A program made the position numbers and the translations under genes. A stretch of DNA of 51,257 bases from Gammaproteobacteria bacterium (GTDB lineage Bacteria; Pseudomonadota; Gammaproteobacteria; Pseudomonadales; Pseudohongiellaceae): assembly GCA_028818225.1 (NCBI GenBank), contig JAPPOG010000017.1, positions 1 through 51,257 of the forward strand, in the 5' to 3' direction. Positions 1 through 13,307 of the stretch are shown in pieces. The notes under the pieces are model-generated. The model worked only from the letters and a program-made list of their open reading frames with translations, was not told the DNA's origin and ran no database searches. Each line of letters begins with the position of its first letter. Position 1 is the first letter of the stretch.

Positions 1-2870
<2,870 letters not shown>

Positions 2871-2876
2871 GAAGCG

Positions 2877-3446
2877 CTACTTTTCCCTTCTCAGAAAATC
2901 CTGAGCAAAAGCATACAAATCATTAAACACGGAAGTATCTGTGAGTTGCTCCTCTCCAAGTGACTTTTCAGTAACAGTTCCGTTGCCTGTGCGAACAAGG
3001 ACAGGTTTCATCTCAAAAGCCTGGGCTGCTTGCAGATCCTTCAAGCTATCACCGACAAAAGGGCAGCATTTCAGGGAAATATCAAACTCTTCCTCGATTT
3101 GTTGCAGCAGTCCTGTTCTTGGCTTTCTGCAATTACAATTCGACTCAGGGAGGTGCGGGCAATAGAATATGCCTGCAATAAAACCGCCTGAATCTTCCAC
3201 CATGGAGCAAAGCTTGTGGTGAATATTGGCTAGCGCTATTTCATCAAATAGTTTGCGCGCAAGACCAGATTGATTGGTAGCAACAATAATTCTGTATCCA
3301 GCACGATGCAGCGAAGCAATTGCTTCAAGGCTTCCAGGCAAGGGAATCCATTCTTCATGGGATTTTACATACTGGTTCGAGTCCAGGTTTATAACACCGT
3401 CTCTATCAAGAACTATTGTTTTTGAAAAATCCAATGTATAACTCAA
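2877..3446 (-). CDS. gmhB: D-glycero-beta-D-manno-heptose 1,7-bisphosphate 7-phosphatase
   Basis: HAD-superfamily phosphatase that removes the 7-phosphate from heptose bisphosphate, a step in ADP-heptose synthesis for the LPS inner core; cytoplasmic. The 189-residue protein carries HAD motif I as IVLDRDGVIN (nucleophile Asp near residue 14), ATNQSG as motif II, the zinc-binding loop CPHLPESNCNCRKPRTG, and motif IV FVGDSLKDLQAA. Length matches the family. The start is TTG at 3446, four bases after the glyS stop, and no better in-frame ATG precedes motif I. Operon position between glyS and plsC is the Pseudomonas arrangement. Histidinol-phosphatase relatives share the fold, but the zinc loop and context favour GmhB. 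Confidence 0.92.
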   Translation of the reverse strand: MSYTLDFSKTIVLDRDGVINLDSNQYVKSHEEWIPLPGSLEAIASLHRAGYRIIVATNQSGLARKLFDEIALANIHHKLCSMVEDSGGFIAGIFYCPHLPESNCNCRKPRTGLLQQIEEEFDISLKCCPFVGDSLKDLQAAQAFEMKPVLVRTGNGTVTEKSLGEEQLTDTSVFNDLYAFAQDFLRREK

Positions 3447-3450
3447 GGCC

Positions 3451-5529
3451 CTAACTGGAATGCAGATAAGAAATGTCGGCGGTTTGTAAAAAGAGGCTTC
3501 TCAATTGCTGTAATAACGCCAGCCGGTTTTTGCGAATCCCTTCGTCATCATGCATCACTAGAACTGTATCGAAAAACTCATCCACCGGAACCTTGAGCGT
3601 AGACAAGGACTGCAGGCCAGCGGAGTAATCTCCTTTATCAAATAAAGGTGCCACCTCTAATATTTTAGATTGAATAGCATCGTATAAAGATTTTTCAGCC
3701 ACCTCTTGTAACAGGCCTGTCTGACTCTGTGACGTATCGGATACCTCATCCTGCTTGGATAATAGATTAGAAACTCTTTTATTTGCGGCGGCCAATGCAA
3801 CTGCCTCCGGTAACTTATTAAATCTATCAACTGCTTGAATACGATGATGAAAATCCAATGGGCGAGCTGGCTTCAGCACAAAAACGGACTGGAAAATATC
3901 GCTACTAATACCAGATTCGAGATACCAGGAACGAAACCTTTCCAGCAGGAAATCGAAAACCTGCTCGCCAGTTTCCGGAAGTAGTCCATTATGAGTATGG
4001 CAGGTAATTGCTGATTCAATAGTCTTAATAATGTCTAAATCCAGTTGTTTCTCTACCAGAATGCGCAGTATCCCAATTGCTGAACGTCGCAAAGCAAAGG
4101 GATCTTTGGAGCCAGTAGGTGGTTGGCCGATCCCAAACAGACCCACCATGGTATCCAGCTTGTCTGCAATTGCCAGCACAGCACCTGGCATAGACTCGGG
4201 CAACCGGTCTCCGGCAAAACGCGGCAAATATTGTTCGTTCAAGGCCTGGCTAACCGCATCTGGCTCGCCATCATGCTGGGCATAATAGGAACCCATTAAA
4301 CCTTGCAAGTCAGCAAATTCACCAACCATACTGGTTAATAAATCGCATTTTGAAAGCAGGGCAGCCCGTTCACAAAGTGCAACATCAAGGCCCAAGTCTT
4401 CCGCAATAGCCTTGCTTAAGCTGGCAACCCGTTCAGACTTCTCAAATACCGTGCCCAATTTATCCTGAAACACGATCTTTTTTAGGGGCTCCATCCTGGA
4501 TGCCAGGGGCGATTGCTTATCAGTTTCAAAGAAGAAGCGAGCATCTGCCAGACGGGGGCGTATTACTCTTTCATTGCCTTCGATAACTTGGGCCGGGTCT
4601 TTGGAGACGATATTACTGACAGTGACAAATTTTGGTAATAAATTCTGATCGTCATCTACCAGGTAGAAACATTTCTGATGTGACTTCATTGCGAGGATTA
4701 GCGCTTCAGGAGGAACCTGCAGGAAATCATCATCAAAGTTACCGGTCAGGGCCACCGGATATTCTACAAGCGCGGTTACCTCGTCTAGCAAGGATTCATC
4801 AATAACAGTCGTCGCTTTGGATTTCTTGCCTTCCTCTATCACTAGATTTCGCACCAACTCTTTACGTTTGGCAAAATCTGGAATTACCCCGCCAGTCTCT
4901 TCTAAACATTCCTCATAACCAGTGGCAGCGTCGATTGCAATTTCGTTATTGTTATGGAATCGATGACCAAAAGTAATCCTGCCGCTAGTTACGCCATAAA
5001 TTTCAAGCCCAATTATCTGTTCACCAAAAAGCAATACAAGCCAATGTACAGGCCGGACAAATTCCTCGCGGGAACTTCCCCAGCGCATACGCTTGGGAAC
5101 TGGCAATTGCGCCAGAGCCTGGCTCACGATTTCAGGCAATAAGTCGCTTGTTTGTTGCCCTTTATGTTGCGAAGAATAGGCAAGCTTCTCAACGCCGTCT
5201 TTTTCTATTCTTGCCAGATCTGCTACCTCAACACCACAGGATTTTGCGAAGCCAAGTGCTGCCGGCTTGGGATTATTGTCATCATCGAAAGCCGCCGCAA
5301 CAGCAGGGCCCACCTTTTCAATCAATTTATCTTCCTGGGCTGTTTGCAAGGCAGTAATTAGCACAGCCAGCCTTCTTGGTGTAGCAAAGCGCTGTGCTGA
5401 GTCGAAGGCAAGATCGCTTTTCTTTAGTGCGACGCAAACCAGTTCTTCAAACGCGCGGGATAAATTACTCAGCGCTTTAGGAGGCAGCTCTTCCGTGCCA
5501 ATTTCAATGAGGAGGTCTCGAGTAGACAT
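3451..5529 (-). CDS. glyS: Glycyl-tRNA synthetase beta subunit
   Basis: Beta chain of the bacterial alpha2beta2 glycyl-tRNA synthetase; it binds tRNA-Gly and is needed for aminoacylation together with GlyQ. The 692-residue product has the usual length. It begins STRDLLIEIGTEELPPKAL, the family signature, contains the HD-like block around KCDLLTSMVGEFADLQGLMG with YAQHDGEP, and KLDTMVGLFGIGQPPTGSKD, and ends with a DALR-type anticodon-binding region. The start is the ATG two bases after the glyQ stop, so the two subunits are probably translationally coupled. The same operon continues into gmhB and plsC. Confidence 0.97.
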   Translation of the reverse strand: MSTRDLLIEIGTEELPPKALSNLSRAFEELVCVALKKSDLAFDSAQRFATPRRLAVLITALQTAQEDKLIEKVGPAVAAAFDDDNNPKPAALGFAKSCGVEVADLARIEKDGVEKLAYSSQHKGQQTSDLLPEIVSQALAQLPVPKRMRWGSSREEFVRPVHWLVLLFGEQIIGLEIYGVTSGRITFGHRFHNNNEIAIDAATGYEECLEETGGVIPDFAKRKELVRNLVIEEGKKSKATTVIDESLLDEVTALVEYPVALTGNFDDDFLQVPPEALILAMKSHQKCFYLVDDDQNLLPKFVTVSNIVSKDPAQVIEGNERVIRPRLADARFFFETDKQSPLASRMEPLKKIVFQDKLGTVFEKSERVASLSKAIAEDLGLDVALCERAALLSKCDLLTSMVGEFADLQGLMGSYYAQHDGEPDAVSQALNEQYLPRFAGDRLPESMPGAVLAIADKLDTMVGLFGIGQPPTGSKDPFALRRSAIGILRILVEKQLDLDIIKTIESAITCHTHNGLLPETGEQVFDFLLERFRSWYLESGISSDIFQSVFVLKPARPLDFHHRIQAVDRFNKLPEAVALAAANKRVSNLLSKQDEVSDTSQSQTGLLQEVAEKSLYDAIQSKILEVAPLFDKGDYSAGLQSLSTLKVPVDEFFDTVLVMHDDEGIRKNRLALLQQLRSLFLQTADISYLHSS

Positions 5530-5531
5530 GG

Positions 5532-6461
5532 CTAATCTTCTAAATACTCTTTACGAAGCTCTTCGCTTGCCAGAGGAAATCCGAGTTGCTTTCTGCTTTC
5601 AAAATAAGCCTCTGCAACTAGACGGGCGAGTGCACGCACCCGCAGGATATACCTTTGCCTTTCGGTAACTGAAATCGCATTCCTTGCGTCTAACAAATTA
5701 AAGTAATGAGATGCTTTGAGAACCTGCTCATAAGCCGGCAGGGGCAAACTCTTGGCAATCAACTTATTGCATTGAGCTTCACAGTCATCGAAGTAACGAA
5801 ACAGCAATTCAGTATCGGCCAGCTCAAAATTATATGCCGACATCTCCACTTCATTTTGTTTGAACACGTCTCCGTAAGTGACTACCCCACCTGCTCCTTT
5901 TGTCCATACTATGTCATAAATGCTGTCTACACCCTGCAGGTACATGGCAATCCTTTCAATACCGTAAGTTATCTCGCCACTTACTGGATGGCATTCCAAA
6001 CCACCAACCTGCTGGAAGTAAGTAAATTGAGTGACTTCCATGCCGTTTAACCAAACCTCCCAGCCTAAACCCCAGGCGCCGAGGGTTGGTGACTCCCAGT
6101 TATCCTCTACAAAACGAACATCATGGATCGACATGTCGATGCCAAGACTCTCCAGCGATTCCAAATAGATAGTTTGGATATCCAAAGGCGAGGGCTTAAG
6201 AATCACCTGAAACTGGTAATAATGCTGCAATCGGTTTGGGTTTTCTCCATAGCGGCCGTCGGTGGGTCTGCGACAGGGCTGCACATAGGCGGTGTTCCAG
6301 CTCTCTGGACCGATCGCGCGCAGAAATGTAGCAGGATGAAAAGTGCCAGCGCCGACTTCCAAGTCAAGCGGCTGTAACACAACACACCCCTTATCCGCCC
6401 AAAATTGTTGGAGTGCCAGAACTAACCCCTGGAACGTTTTTAAGTCGTATTGCTGGCTCAC
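5532..6461 (-). CDS. glyQ: Glycyl-tRNA synthetase alpha subunit
   Basis: Catalytic class II chain of the tetrameric glycyl-tRNA synthetase, forming glycyl-adenylate. The 309-residue protein matches family length and shows the strongly conserved blocks [54 protein letters not shown] and [19 protein letters not shown]. It is the first gene of glyQ-glyS-gmhB-plsC and is divergent from the lipid A-type acyltransferase gene; the 117-base gap between them should hold both promoters. No T-box or other riboswitch was recognised in that gap. Confidence 0.97.
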   Translation of the reverse strand: MSQQYDLKTFQGLVLALQQFWADKGCVVLQPLDLEVGAGTFHPATFLRAIGPESWNTAYVQPCRRPTDGRYGENPNRLQHYYQFQVILKPSPLDIQTIYLESLESLGIDMSIHDVRFVEDNWESPTLGAWGLGWEVWLNGMEVTQFTYFQQVGGLECHPVSGEITYGIERIAMYLQGVDSIYDIVWTKGAGGVVTYGDVFKQNEVEMSAYNFELADTELLFRYFDDCEAQCNKLIAKSLPLPAYEQVLKASHYFNLLDARNAISVTERQRYILRVRALARLVAEAYFESRKQLGFPLASEELRKEYLED

Positions 6462-6578
6462 GAAACCGCCGAATTTCCCTGAAAATCAAAGGGCTGCAAT
6501 TATCCTCGATTCTCTGAAAGTTATCTATAGCGCAAAAGATTCGGGCCATTTCAAAAACAGATTAGACCAATAAAAAGC

Positions 6579-7523
6579 ATGTGCCTTTGGGAATTGTCGC
6601 TCTACAATACACTGTCCGATTCAGATGCGAGAAACACCATTCAAACTTTCGGTTATTACCTGTTCAGAAGCTTTCTTTCTTTGAGCGCTTTGCTACCACT
6701 GCGAATTTTGCATTTTCTGGCAAAGATATGGGGTTCCCTGCTGTACCGATTTCCAAATCGGGCGAAAGACACGACGCAAAAAAACCTGAAAGCATGCTTT
6801 ACTGAAAAGAGTGCGAATGAAATCGACGCACTTACCAGGGCAAGCCTAATTAACACAGCTGCAACTGCCCTGGAAATGGGCAAGAGTTGGTTACCTGCCA
6901 TAAGCAAGACTTTGCGCCTGGTAGTTGAAATCGAAGGTCAAAACGATTTCAATTCCGCTTACGAATCTGGCTCCGGGATTGTCCTGCTGGCACCTCACCT
7001 GGGGAACTGGGAGCTATTCGGTTTTAAACTTTGCGATTCCAAAAGCGCTACCTGGCTGTACCAGCCGCCAAAGAACCCTGCTCTCGATCGCTTAATTACT
7101 CGGACTCGTTCAAGAGGCGGGATAAACATGGCACCTACAAACCGGGCAGGAGTAGCGCAGCTATTCAAAGCATTGAAGCAGGGACAGCTTATCGGGGTGC
7201 TACCAGACCAGGTGCCGACGGAAGAAGGTGGAACCTATGCGCCATTCTTTGGTGTCTCGGCATACACTATGACATTGGTGAGTAAACTGGTGCAAAGATC
7301 CAACGCCAGGGTATTTTGCGGCTTCGCAAAACGCCTGCCTGATGCCAAGGGATTCAAAATTATTGTAGAAGAAGCAGATCAGGAAATTTACAGTGATGAT
7401 GTTGAAGTCTCAGTTGCCGCACTTAACAAAAGCGTCGAGCGGAGCGTTGAAAAAGCGGTTGAGCAGTATCAATGGGAATACAAGCGTTTTAAAAAGCAAG
7501 TGGACGGAAGCAGGTTTTATTAG
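6579..7523 (+). CDS. Lipid A biosynthesis (HtrB/LpxL-type) lauroyl acyltransferase family protein
   Basis: Inner-membrane acyltransferase of the LpxL/LpxM family, which normally adds secondary acyl chains to Kdo-lipid A. The 314-residue product has a hydrophobic N-terminal anchor (about residues 28-50), the catalytic block LLAPHLGNWELFGFK (H-x4-E), and LIGVLPDQVPTEEGG followed by PFFGVSAYTMTL, all typical of the family. It occupies the position of PA0011 in the Pseudomonas origin region. The exact acyl position and chain length cannot be told from sequence. The start is ATG at 6579 with no strong Shine-Dalgarno; an in-frame TTG 15 bases later is an alternative. Its TAG overlaps the stop of the convergent trkH. 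Confidence 0.88.
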   Translation: MCLWELSLYNTLSDSDARNTIQTFGYYLFRSFLSLSALLPLRILHFLAKIWGSLLYRFPNRAKDTTQKNLKACFTEKSANEIDALTRASLINTAATALEMGKSWLPAISKTLRLVVEIEGQNDFNSAYESGSGIVLLAPHLGNWELFGFKLCDSKSATWLYQPPKNPALDRLITRTRSRGGINMAPTNRAGVAQLFKALKQGQLIGVLPDQVPTEEGGTYAPFFGVSAYTMTLVSKLVQRSNARVFCGFAKRLPDAKGFKIIVEEADQEIYSDDVEVSVAALNKSVERSVEKAVEQYQWEYKRFKKQVDGSRFY

Positions 7524-8974
7524 CGCTTCCAAAACATCGGAGTGAATAGTACAAGCAGCGTAAACACTTCAAGTCGCCCTAACAGCATCGCCACACACAG
7601 GATCCATTTCGCTGTGCCAGACAAGTGACCATAAGTTTCAGCTACACTTGCTAATCCTGGCCCCAGATTATTAATACAAGCTCCTACTGCGCTGAACGCC
7701 GTAACAATATCCAATCCCGTAGCGAGTAAGGCTAGTAACATTGCCATAAAAGCCATTACATAAACCGCAAAAAACCCCCAAACGGATTCAATTACCCGAT
7801 CCGTCACTGCGTTTTTTCCAAGCTTTACCGGTATCACCGCTTTCGGATGAATAAGTCTCTGTACCTCTCTAAAGCCCTGTTTGAAAATTAGCAAGATACG
7901 AATCACTTTCATGCCGCCACCTGTTGAACCTGCGCAAGCACCGATGATTGCCGCGTATAACAAAATATAGGGAAGGAAGAGAGGCCAGGAATTGAAATCA
8001 GCGGTGGTGAAACCTGTAGTTGTTGCGAATGAAACAACCTGAAATAGACCCTTGGTGAATGACTCAAGTAATCCGGAATAGACATCTGAGAAATAGAGTA
8101 CGCTGATTGTTATTACCGAAACGAAAAGCAGGATAAAAGCATAAAAGAGAAACTCAGGATCACCAAGATAATGTCTAATGCTGCGGCGTTGCCATGCAGT
8201 GAAATGTAAAGCGAAATTAATGCCCGCAATAAACATAAATACGACCGCTACCATTTCTATTGCAGGGTTTTCGAAATAACCAAGACTGGCGTCATGGGTG
8301 GAAAACCCACCGATGGCAATGGTGGTAAAACTATGGCTAATTGCATCGAATACATCCATGCCTACTACCCAGTAAGCAAGTGCACAAGCTATTGTCAGTG
8401 AGAGATAGATCAACCAAAGTGCTTTAGCAGTTTCTGCCAGACGAGGAACGAGCTTGTGATCTTTGACCGGACCGGGGCTTTCTGCGCGATAAAGTTGCAT
8501 CCCTCCAATCCCAAGCATTGGTAAGAGCGAGATCGCCAAAACAATGATTCCCATTCCTCCCAGCCACTGAAGTTGTTGCCGGTAGAACAAGATCGATTTC
8601 GGCAGGGCGTCAAGCCCAGAGATTACCGTGGCTCCAGTGGTGGTAAGGCCAGATAAGGATTCAAACACCGCATCGGTTATCGATAGCTCCAGGGACGGAG
8701 AGAACAAGAATGGCAAACAGCCAGCGGTGCCCAGTACCGCCCAGAAAAGTGTAACAATCAGAAAGCCATCTCTTGTTCCTAAATCTTTTTTGGTTCTGGC
8801 AGTCGATAGAAATAATAACAAGCCAATTCCGAAAATAATCAGCAAGGAATTTAGAAAAGCAGAAAACATACCGTCTGCATAGAACAAGGACACCAGCATG
8901 GGCGGGATATTAGCCAGCAAACTAAACAGCATTAACAGGCTGCCTAGTATCTTAATAATGATAGATGTGTGCAT
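7520..8974 (-). CDS. trkH: Trk system potassium uptake protein, membrane channel subunit
   Basis: Potassium-translocating membrane subunit that works with the NAD-binding regulator TrkA. The 484-residue protein is strongly hydrophobic with the fourfold membrane-pore-membrane repeats of the SKT family. Filter-like loops are visible as SGLTTTGATVISGLDALP, TTIAIGGFSTHDAS, SFATTTGFTTADFNSWP and GACINNLGPGL, each with the conserved glycine. The gene follows trkA by 18 bases at the end of a reverse-strand series def-fmt-rsmB-trkA-trkH. Having trkH directly beside trkA is common in gammaproteobacteria, though not in Pseudomonas aeruginosa, where they are separate. TrkG is the alternative name for the paralogue. 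Confidence 0.94.
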   Translation of the reverse strand: MHTSIIIKILGSLLMLFSLLANIPPMLVSLFYADGMFSAFLNSLLIIFGIGLLLFLSTARTKKDLGTRDGFLIVTLFWAVLGTAGCLPFLFSPSLELSITDAVFESLSGLTTTGATVISGLDALPKSILFYRQQLQWLGGMGIIVLAISLLPMLGIGGMQLYRAESPGPVKDHKLVPRLAETAKALWLIYLSLTIACALAYWVVGMDVFDAISHSFTTIAIGGFSTHDASLGYFENPAIEMVAVVFMFIAGINFALHFTAWQRRSIRHYLGDPEFLFYAFILLFVSVITISVLYFSDVYSGLLESFTKGLFQVVSFATTTGFTTADFNSWPLFLPYILLYAAIIGACAGSTGGGMKVIRILLIFKQGFREVQRLIHPKAVIPVKLGKNAVTDRVIESVWGFFAVYVMAFMAMLLALLATGLDIVTAFSAVGACINNLGPGLASVAETYGHLSGTAKWILCVAMLLGRLEVFTLLVLFTPMFWKR

Positions 8975-8992
8975 TCTTGTTTAGAAAAGTGC

Positions 8993-10369
8993 CTAGAAAA
9001 AACTGAGACCAACCTGAAAAAGCCGCTCAACTTCTGGAATGGTTTTGCGATCCACCAGGAACAGGATTACATGGTCATCAGACTCAACTACTGTGTCATC
9101 GTGGGCGATTAAAACTTCGTCGTTTCTTACGATAGCGCCTATAGTAGTTCCTTCCGGTAGATCGATATCTTCAATAGCTTTGCCAACTACTTTAGATGAA
9201 GACTGATCGCCGTGGGCAATTGCTTCCAAAGCTTCTGCTGCTCCACGGCGTAACGAATGCACATTCACAACGTCACCCCGGCGGACATGAGTTAATAAAC
9301 TGCCAATGGTTGCTTGCTGAGGTGATATCGCAATATCAATTTCCCCACCTTGTACCAGGTCGACATAAGCTGGATTATTAATTATTGCCATAACTTTTTT
9401 CGCGCCGAGCCTTTTAGCCAATAACGAAGACATGATGTTTGCTTCATCATCATTGGTAAGCGCGAGAAAGACATCGGTGTCTTCTATATTTTCATCCAGC
9501 AATAACTCCTGGTGAGAAGCCTCACCGTTTAACACGATTGCTTTATTCAAATGCTCGGAAAGAAAAGCACAACGCTGCGGATTGTGTTCAATGATTTTTA
9601 CCTGATACCTTTCTTCAATAGTCTCTGCCAGGCGCATGCCGATATTGCCCCCACCGGCAATTATTATTTTCTTGTAAGGTTTGTCCAGGCGCCGTAATTC
9701 ACCCATGCAGGCACGAATGTTTTCCTGGGCTGCAACAAAAAACACCTCGTCATCTGCCTCAATTACTGTTGATCCTTCTGGAATGATGGGGCGATCTTTA
9801 CGAAAAATTGCAGCTACCCGTGTTTCAATATTAGGCATATGTTGTCGTAGTAATCGAATTTCCTGGCCGACAAGTGGCCCACCGTAAAATGCCTTTACTG
9901 CAACCAGCTGAACTCTGCCATCAGCAAAATCCAATACCTGCAGAGAACCAGGTAAGTCGATTAGTCGCTCAATATATTCAGACACAATGAGCTCGGGGCT
10001 TATTGTTACATCTACCGCAATGCCATGTTTTTTGCTGAATAATTTGTCGCTCACTAAATAGGCGGAGGAACGCAGGCGACAAATTTTCTTGGGAGTTTGA
10101 AACAGGGAATAAGCAACTCGACAGGCGACCATATTTATTTCATCACTTTCTGTGACAGCAATAATCATGTCAGCATCTTCACCGCCTGCGCGTGTTAATA
10201 CATCCGGGTGACAAGCCTGTCCTGGCATGGTGCCAATATCGATCTGGTCTTTTAATTCTCGTAAGCGCTCGCTGTCATTGTCGACAACGGTTATGTCGTT
10301 AGCTTCATTGGCTAACGTTTCAGCCAGTGTGCTGCCAACCTGGTTAGCGCCGAGAATTATAATTTTCAT
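8993..10369 (-). CDS. trkA: Trk system potassium uptake regulatory protein
   Basis: Peripheral cytoplasmic gating ring of the Trk potassium system. The 458-residue protein is two tandem RCK units: RCK-N Rossmann domains beginning [19 protein letters not shown] (residue 1) and [18 protein letters not shown] (about residue 234), each followed by a TrkA-C domain. The nucleotide-binding glycine patterns GxNxxG and GxGxxG are intact in both halves. Length agrees with E. coli TrkA (458). It lies between rsmB and trkH; the rsmB-trkA adjacency is conserved in many gammaproteobacteria, so co-transcription with the fmt operon is likely. Confidence 0.96.
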   Translation of the reverse strand: MKIIILGANQVGSTLAETLANEANDITVVDNDSERLRELKDQIDIGTMPGQACHPDVLTRAGGEDADMIIAVTESDEINMVACRVAYSLFQTPKKICRLRSSAYLVSDKLFSKKHGIAVDVTISPELIVSEYIERLIDLPGSLQVLDFADGRVQLVAVKAFYGGPLVGQEIRLLRQHMPNIETRVAAIFRKDRPIIPEGSTVIEADDEVFFVAAQENIRACMGELRRLDKPYKKIIIAGGGNIGMRLAETIEERYQVKIIEHNPQRCAFLSEHLNKAIVLNGEASHQELLLDENIEDTDVFLALTNDDEANIMSSLLAKRLGAKKVMAIINNPAYVDLVQGGEIDIAISPQQATIGSLLTHVRRGDVVNVHSLRRGAAEALEAIAHGDQSSSKVVGKAIEDIDLPEGTTIGAIVRNDEVLIAHDDTVVESDDHVILFLVDRKTIPEVERLFQVGLSFF

Positions 10370-10404
10370 GAAATGACTACTTGCAGACAGTTGAACTGAG
10401 CTGC

Positions 10405-11700
10405 TTATGTTTTTCGAAGTAACGAATAAAAGAATCCATCAGGGCCATCTTGTGCGCCCGTCAGGAGCTGTCTTCCATAGCGGCATTCTACTCCCCAATC
10501 GGCAGTGATGCCCTCATATTTAGCGTTATCCGTGGTTTCTAAAAAGCGTTGAATCTGCAGGTCGTTTTCCACTGGCAACACTGAACAGGTCGTATATAAA
10601 AGCAGTCCATTCGGCTGCAGGCACGACCATAGTGTCAGCAGGATTGCTTGTTGCAAGCTCGCCAAACGCTTCACTTCATCAGCGCTGCGCAACAGTTTTA
10701 TGTCGGGATGACGGCGGATGACGCCGGTGGCGGAACAGGGCGCATCCAGTAGCACCCTATCGAAGGGCTTCCCATCCCACCAGGAATCCAGGTTGAGAAT
10801 ATCCGCGGTAATGATTTGTGCCGCCAATTGCAGCCGCTCAAGATTTTCATGAATTCTGTCAGTTCGCTCGGAGACCAAGTCAACTGCGACCAATTCGGTA
10901 AGTAAATGCTCACTTTCTAATATATGACAGGTTTTGCCGCCAGGAGCAGCACAGGCATCCAGTACCCGTAAACCGGGTTCCAAATGCAGCAAGGCGGGAA
11001 CGAGTTGTGAGGCTTCATCCTGCACGCTGACCACACCCTCACTGAATTGAGGAATATCCATCACGGCCATCGGCTTGCCAAGATAAATGGAACTCTCCGC
11101 CAGCTTACCCGGACTGGCGCTTATGCCCTGTTGCTCAAGCTTTACCAAATAGTCATCCCTGCGGGTCTTATTACGATTAACTCGCAAGGTCATGGGGGGG
11201 CGCTGATTGCTGTTTCTTATCAGTTCTTGCCATTGCTCGGGCCAGGCAGTGGCAAACTGTTCTGACATCCAGTCTGGAAAGGATAACCTTGATGAACCTG
11301 CCGCTTGAAGCAGTGCCTGTTCCAACTCTTCTTGTTGGCGCAAATAGTTTCTAAGAATTGCATTTACTAAAGCCTTGGCCCAGGGCTTATTCAGGTCATG
11401 GGTGGCAGCGACAGTTTCGTTTAGCACTGCATGTTGAGGAATTGATAATTGGCGTAACTGGTAAAGTCCAACGATTAGCAAACACCGAATTTCCATATCT
11501 TTTTGCTTCAGAGGTTTTTCCAATAATGCATCGGTAAAAAACGAAAGCTCGTGAAACCAGCGACAGGATCCGAAGCAAATTTCCTGTAATAATGAATAGT
11601 CGCTCGAGCTCTTGTGGTGAGACAAATGACTGGAAAGAGAGCCGTTACCGTTCAGCAAGCTTGCGATTATGGATGCTGCTACTGCTCTAAGATTTTTCAT
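10405..11700 (-). CDS. rsmB: 16S rRNA (cytosine-967-C5)-methyltransferase
   Basis: SAM-dependent methyltransferase that makes m5C967 in 16S rRNA. The 431-residue protein has an N-terminal NusB-like RNA-binding domain (about residues 1-140) and a C-terminal Rossmann methyltransferase with the SAM motif [17 protein letters not shown], the [17 protein letters not shown] block and the catalytic block [14 protein letters not shown]. Both signature cysteines (PCS and TCS) are present. It starts 12 bases after fmt; def-fmt-rsmB-trkA is a classic conserved gene order. Older names are sun and fmu. Confidence 0.95.
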   Translation of the reverse strand: MKNLRAVAASIIASLLNGNGSLSSHLSHHKSSSDYSLLQEICFGSCRWFHELSFFTDALLEKPLKQKDMEIRCLLIVGLYQLRQLSIPQHAVLNETVAATHDLNKPWAKALVNAILRNYLRQQEELEQALLQAAGSSRLSFPDWMSEQFATAWPEQWQELIRNSNQRPPMTLRVNRNKTRRDDYLVKLEQQGISASPGKLAESSIYLGKPMAVMDIPQFSEGVVSVQDEASQLVPALLHLEPGLRVLDACAAPGGKTCHILESEHLLTELVAVDLVSERTDRIHENLERLQLAAQIITADILNLDSWWDGKPFDRVLLDAPCSATGVIRRHPDIKLLRSADEVKRLASLQQAILLTLWSCLQPNGLLLYTTCSVLPVENDLQIQRFLETTDNAKYEGITADWGVECRYGRQLLTGAQDGPDGFFYSLLRKT

Positions 11701-11712
11701 TTTCCATACGGA

Positions 11713-12675
11713 CTAATCAGTAAGTTCTGTAGCTACAAACTGTTTTCCAACGGCAAAAAAATCTGGTTTGGAATTCAGAATATCGCGCACAGTCGCCGCA
11801 GCTTTTCCTGATAATTGTACGCGGGACACACGTAATGAAGAGTTCTGACATTGCACAATGAAAGAGTCTGTATCAGAACTAGATATTTTCCCGGGGTTAA
11901 CCTCAGAGCTGGACTCAACAACTTCAGCCTGGAGGATTCTTATACGCTGCCCTTCCAAAAACGTATAAGCAGGGCTTCGACCTATACCGACTCTAACCTG
12001 GCGATGGATAAGCTCAGCTGGTAATTGCCAATCAATTAAAGACTCTGATTTATGGAGCTTTTCCGCATAGCAACTAAGCGAAGAGTCCTGTTTTTCGGGG
12101 GTTTTGAGTAACTCGGTTAAGTTATCAAGCGCCTTTATCAGTGACACCGTGCCTGCCATTGTTAACTTGAGTTCCAGATCATCACGCGAGTCCTGCTCAT
12201 CAATTGTTACTTCAGACTTTAAGAGCATGTCCCCAGTATCCAGGCCTTCGTCCATTTGCATAATTGTGACACCTGACACTTTATCTCCTGCAAGAAGAGC
12301 TCGCTCTATGGGTGCTGCTCCTCGCCACCTTGGCAATAAGGAAGCATGGACATTGATACATCCGTATCTGGGAATTTCTAAAATTTCCTGCGGTAAGATC
12401 AAGCCATAAGCAACAATAACCATCACATCAGCGTGTAACTCAGCCAAGTGCTTATGTTCGTCCTTGCTCCTCAAAGAGAAAGGCTGATGAATCTCCAGGT
12501 GATTATCTAGAGCTAGCTGTTTTACCGGGCTTGGTGTTGGCTTCTTGCCTCTACCTGAAGGTCGGTCCGGCTGAGTATAGACAGCAACAATTTCATGTTG
12601 CGATTGCAAGATTGCAGAAAGATGTGCAGCAGCGAAAGCGGGAGTTCCCGCGAAGACTATTCTTAAAGCAGGCAT
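11713..12675 (-). CDS. fmt: Methionyl-tRNA formyltransferase
   Basis: Transfers formyl from 10-formyl-tetrahydrofolate to initiator Met-tRNA. The 320-residue product begins LRIVFAGTPAFAAAHLSAIL and shows the tRNA-contact loop region YTQPDRPSGRGKKPTPSPVK, the catalytic centre NVHASLLPRWRGAAPIERA (Asn-His) and the metal/folate region MDEGLDTGDML. A C-terminal domain that contacts tRNA follows (about residues 207-310). It begins 8 bases downstream of def, which encodes the enzyme that later removes the formyl group. Confidence 0.97.
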   Translation of the reverse strand: MPALRIVFAGTPAFAAAHLSAILQSQHEIVAVYTQPDRPSGRGKKPTPSPVKQLALDNHLEIHQPFSLRSKDEHKHLAELHADVMVIVAYGLILPQEILEIPRYGCINVHASLLPRWRGAAPIERALLAGDKVSGVTIMQMDEGLDTGDMLLKSEVTIDEQDSRDDLELKLTMAGTVSLIKALDNLTELLKTPEKQDSSLSCYAEKLHKSESLIDWQLPAELIHRQVRVGIGRSPAYTFLEGQRIRILQAEVVESSSEVNPGKISSSDTDSFIVQCQNSSLRVSRVQLSGKAAATVRDILNSKPDFFAVGKQFVATELTD

Positions 12676-12683
12676 GGCGTGAG

Positions 12684-13190
12684 TTATGCAGACTTCTTAT
12701 GCTCTTTTTCGAGCTTGCCGCGAATACGGTTACGCTTGAGTGCGCTTAAATAGTCGACGAACAGTTTCCCCTCCAAGTGATCAATCTCGTGTTGAATGCA
12801 AGTAGCTAATATACCTTGCGCTTCGATCTTGAATGTATCCCCTTTCTTGTCTTGGGCAGTAACCTGAATGCCTTTAGGTCTGGACACAGTTTCGTAAAAC
12901 CCGGGAACAGAGAGGCAACCTTCGTCATACTCCGATAGCTCGTCTTCAATTACTTCAAAATTTGGATTAATAAAGACTTGAGGACTATCTTTTTCTTCCG
13001 ATACATCGATTACCAATAAGCGCTTGTGAACATTAACCTGGGTAGCGGCGAGACCAATACCCTTTGCTTCGTACATGGTCTCAAGCATGTCGTCGATCAA
13101 GACTTCCAGCTTGTCGTCGAAAACAGTTACGGGGGCTGCTATTTTCCGCAGCCTGGGATCGGGAAATTCCAGAATTTGTAGAATTGCCAT
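12684..13190 (-). CDS. def: Peptide deformylase
   Basis: Metal-dependent hydrolase that removes the N-formyl group from nascent proteins. The 168-residue protein shows all three family motifs: [17 protein letters not shown] (metal-ligand Cys) and the HExxH motif in [12 protein letters not shown]. It is the first gene of def-fmt-rsmB-trkA-trkH and is divergent from the LysM gene, as in Pseudomonas. The 117-base upstream gap contains a hairpin with a following T-run on this strand, listed separately, which could influence read-through into the operon. Confidence 0.97.
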   Translation of the reverse strand: MAILQILEFPDPRLRKIAAPVTVFDDKLEVLIDDMLETMYEAKGIGLAATQVNVHKRLLVIDVSEEKDSPQVFINPNFEVIEDELSEYDEGCLSVPGFYETVSRPKGIQVTAQDKKGDTFKIEAQGILATCIQHEIDHLEGKLFVDYLSALKRNRIRGKLEKEHKKSA

Positions 13191-13225
13191 TGCGCAAGAA
13201 AGCCCTGAATTATCGAAGTTATACT

Positions 13226-13249
13226 AAAAAAGCAGTCTGTGAACTGCTT
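13226..13249 (-). terminator. Terminator-like hairpin in the def leader
   Basis: On the reverse strand a perfect 7-base stem (AAGCAGT / ACTGCTT, loop of 6) at 13249-13230 is followed by a T-run ending at 13226. It lies 36 bases before the def start, downstream of a TATAAT (13264-13259). The shape is that of an intrinsic terminator or attenuator, but the stem is short and no function is proven. Confidence 0.4.
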
Positions 13250-13307
13250 CTAGTGATTATTATACCGTATTGCTAACATAACAACGCCTCTAAGTGCGGA
13301 ATTACTA

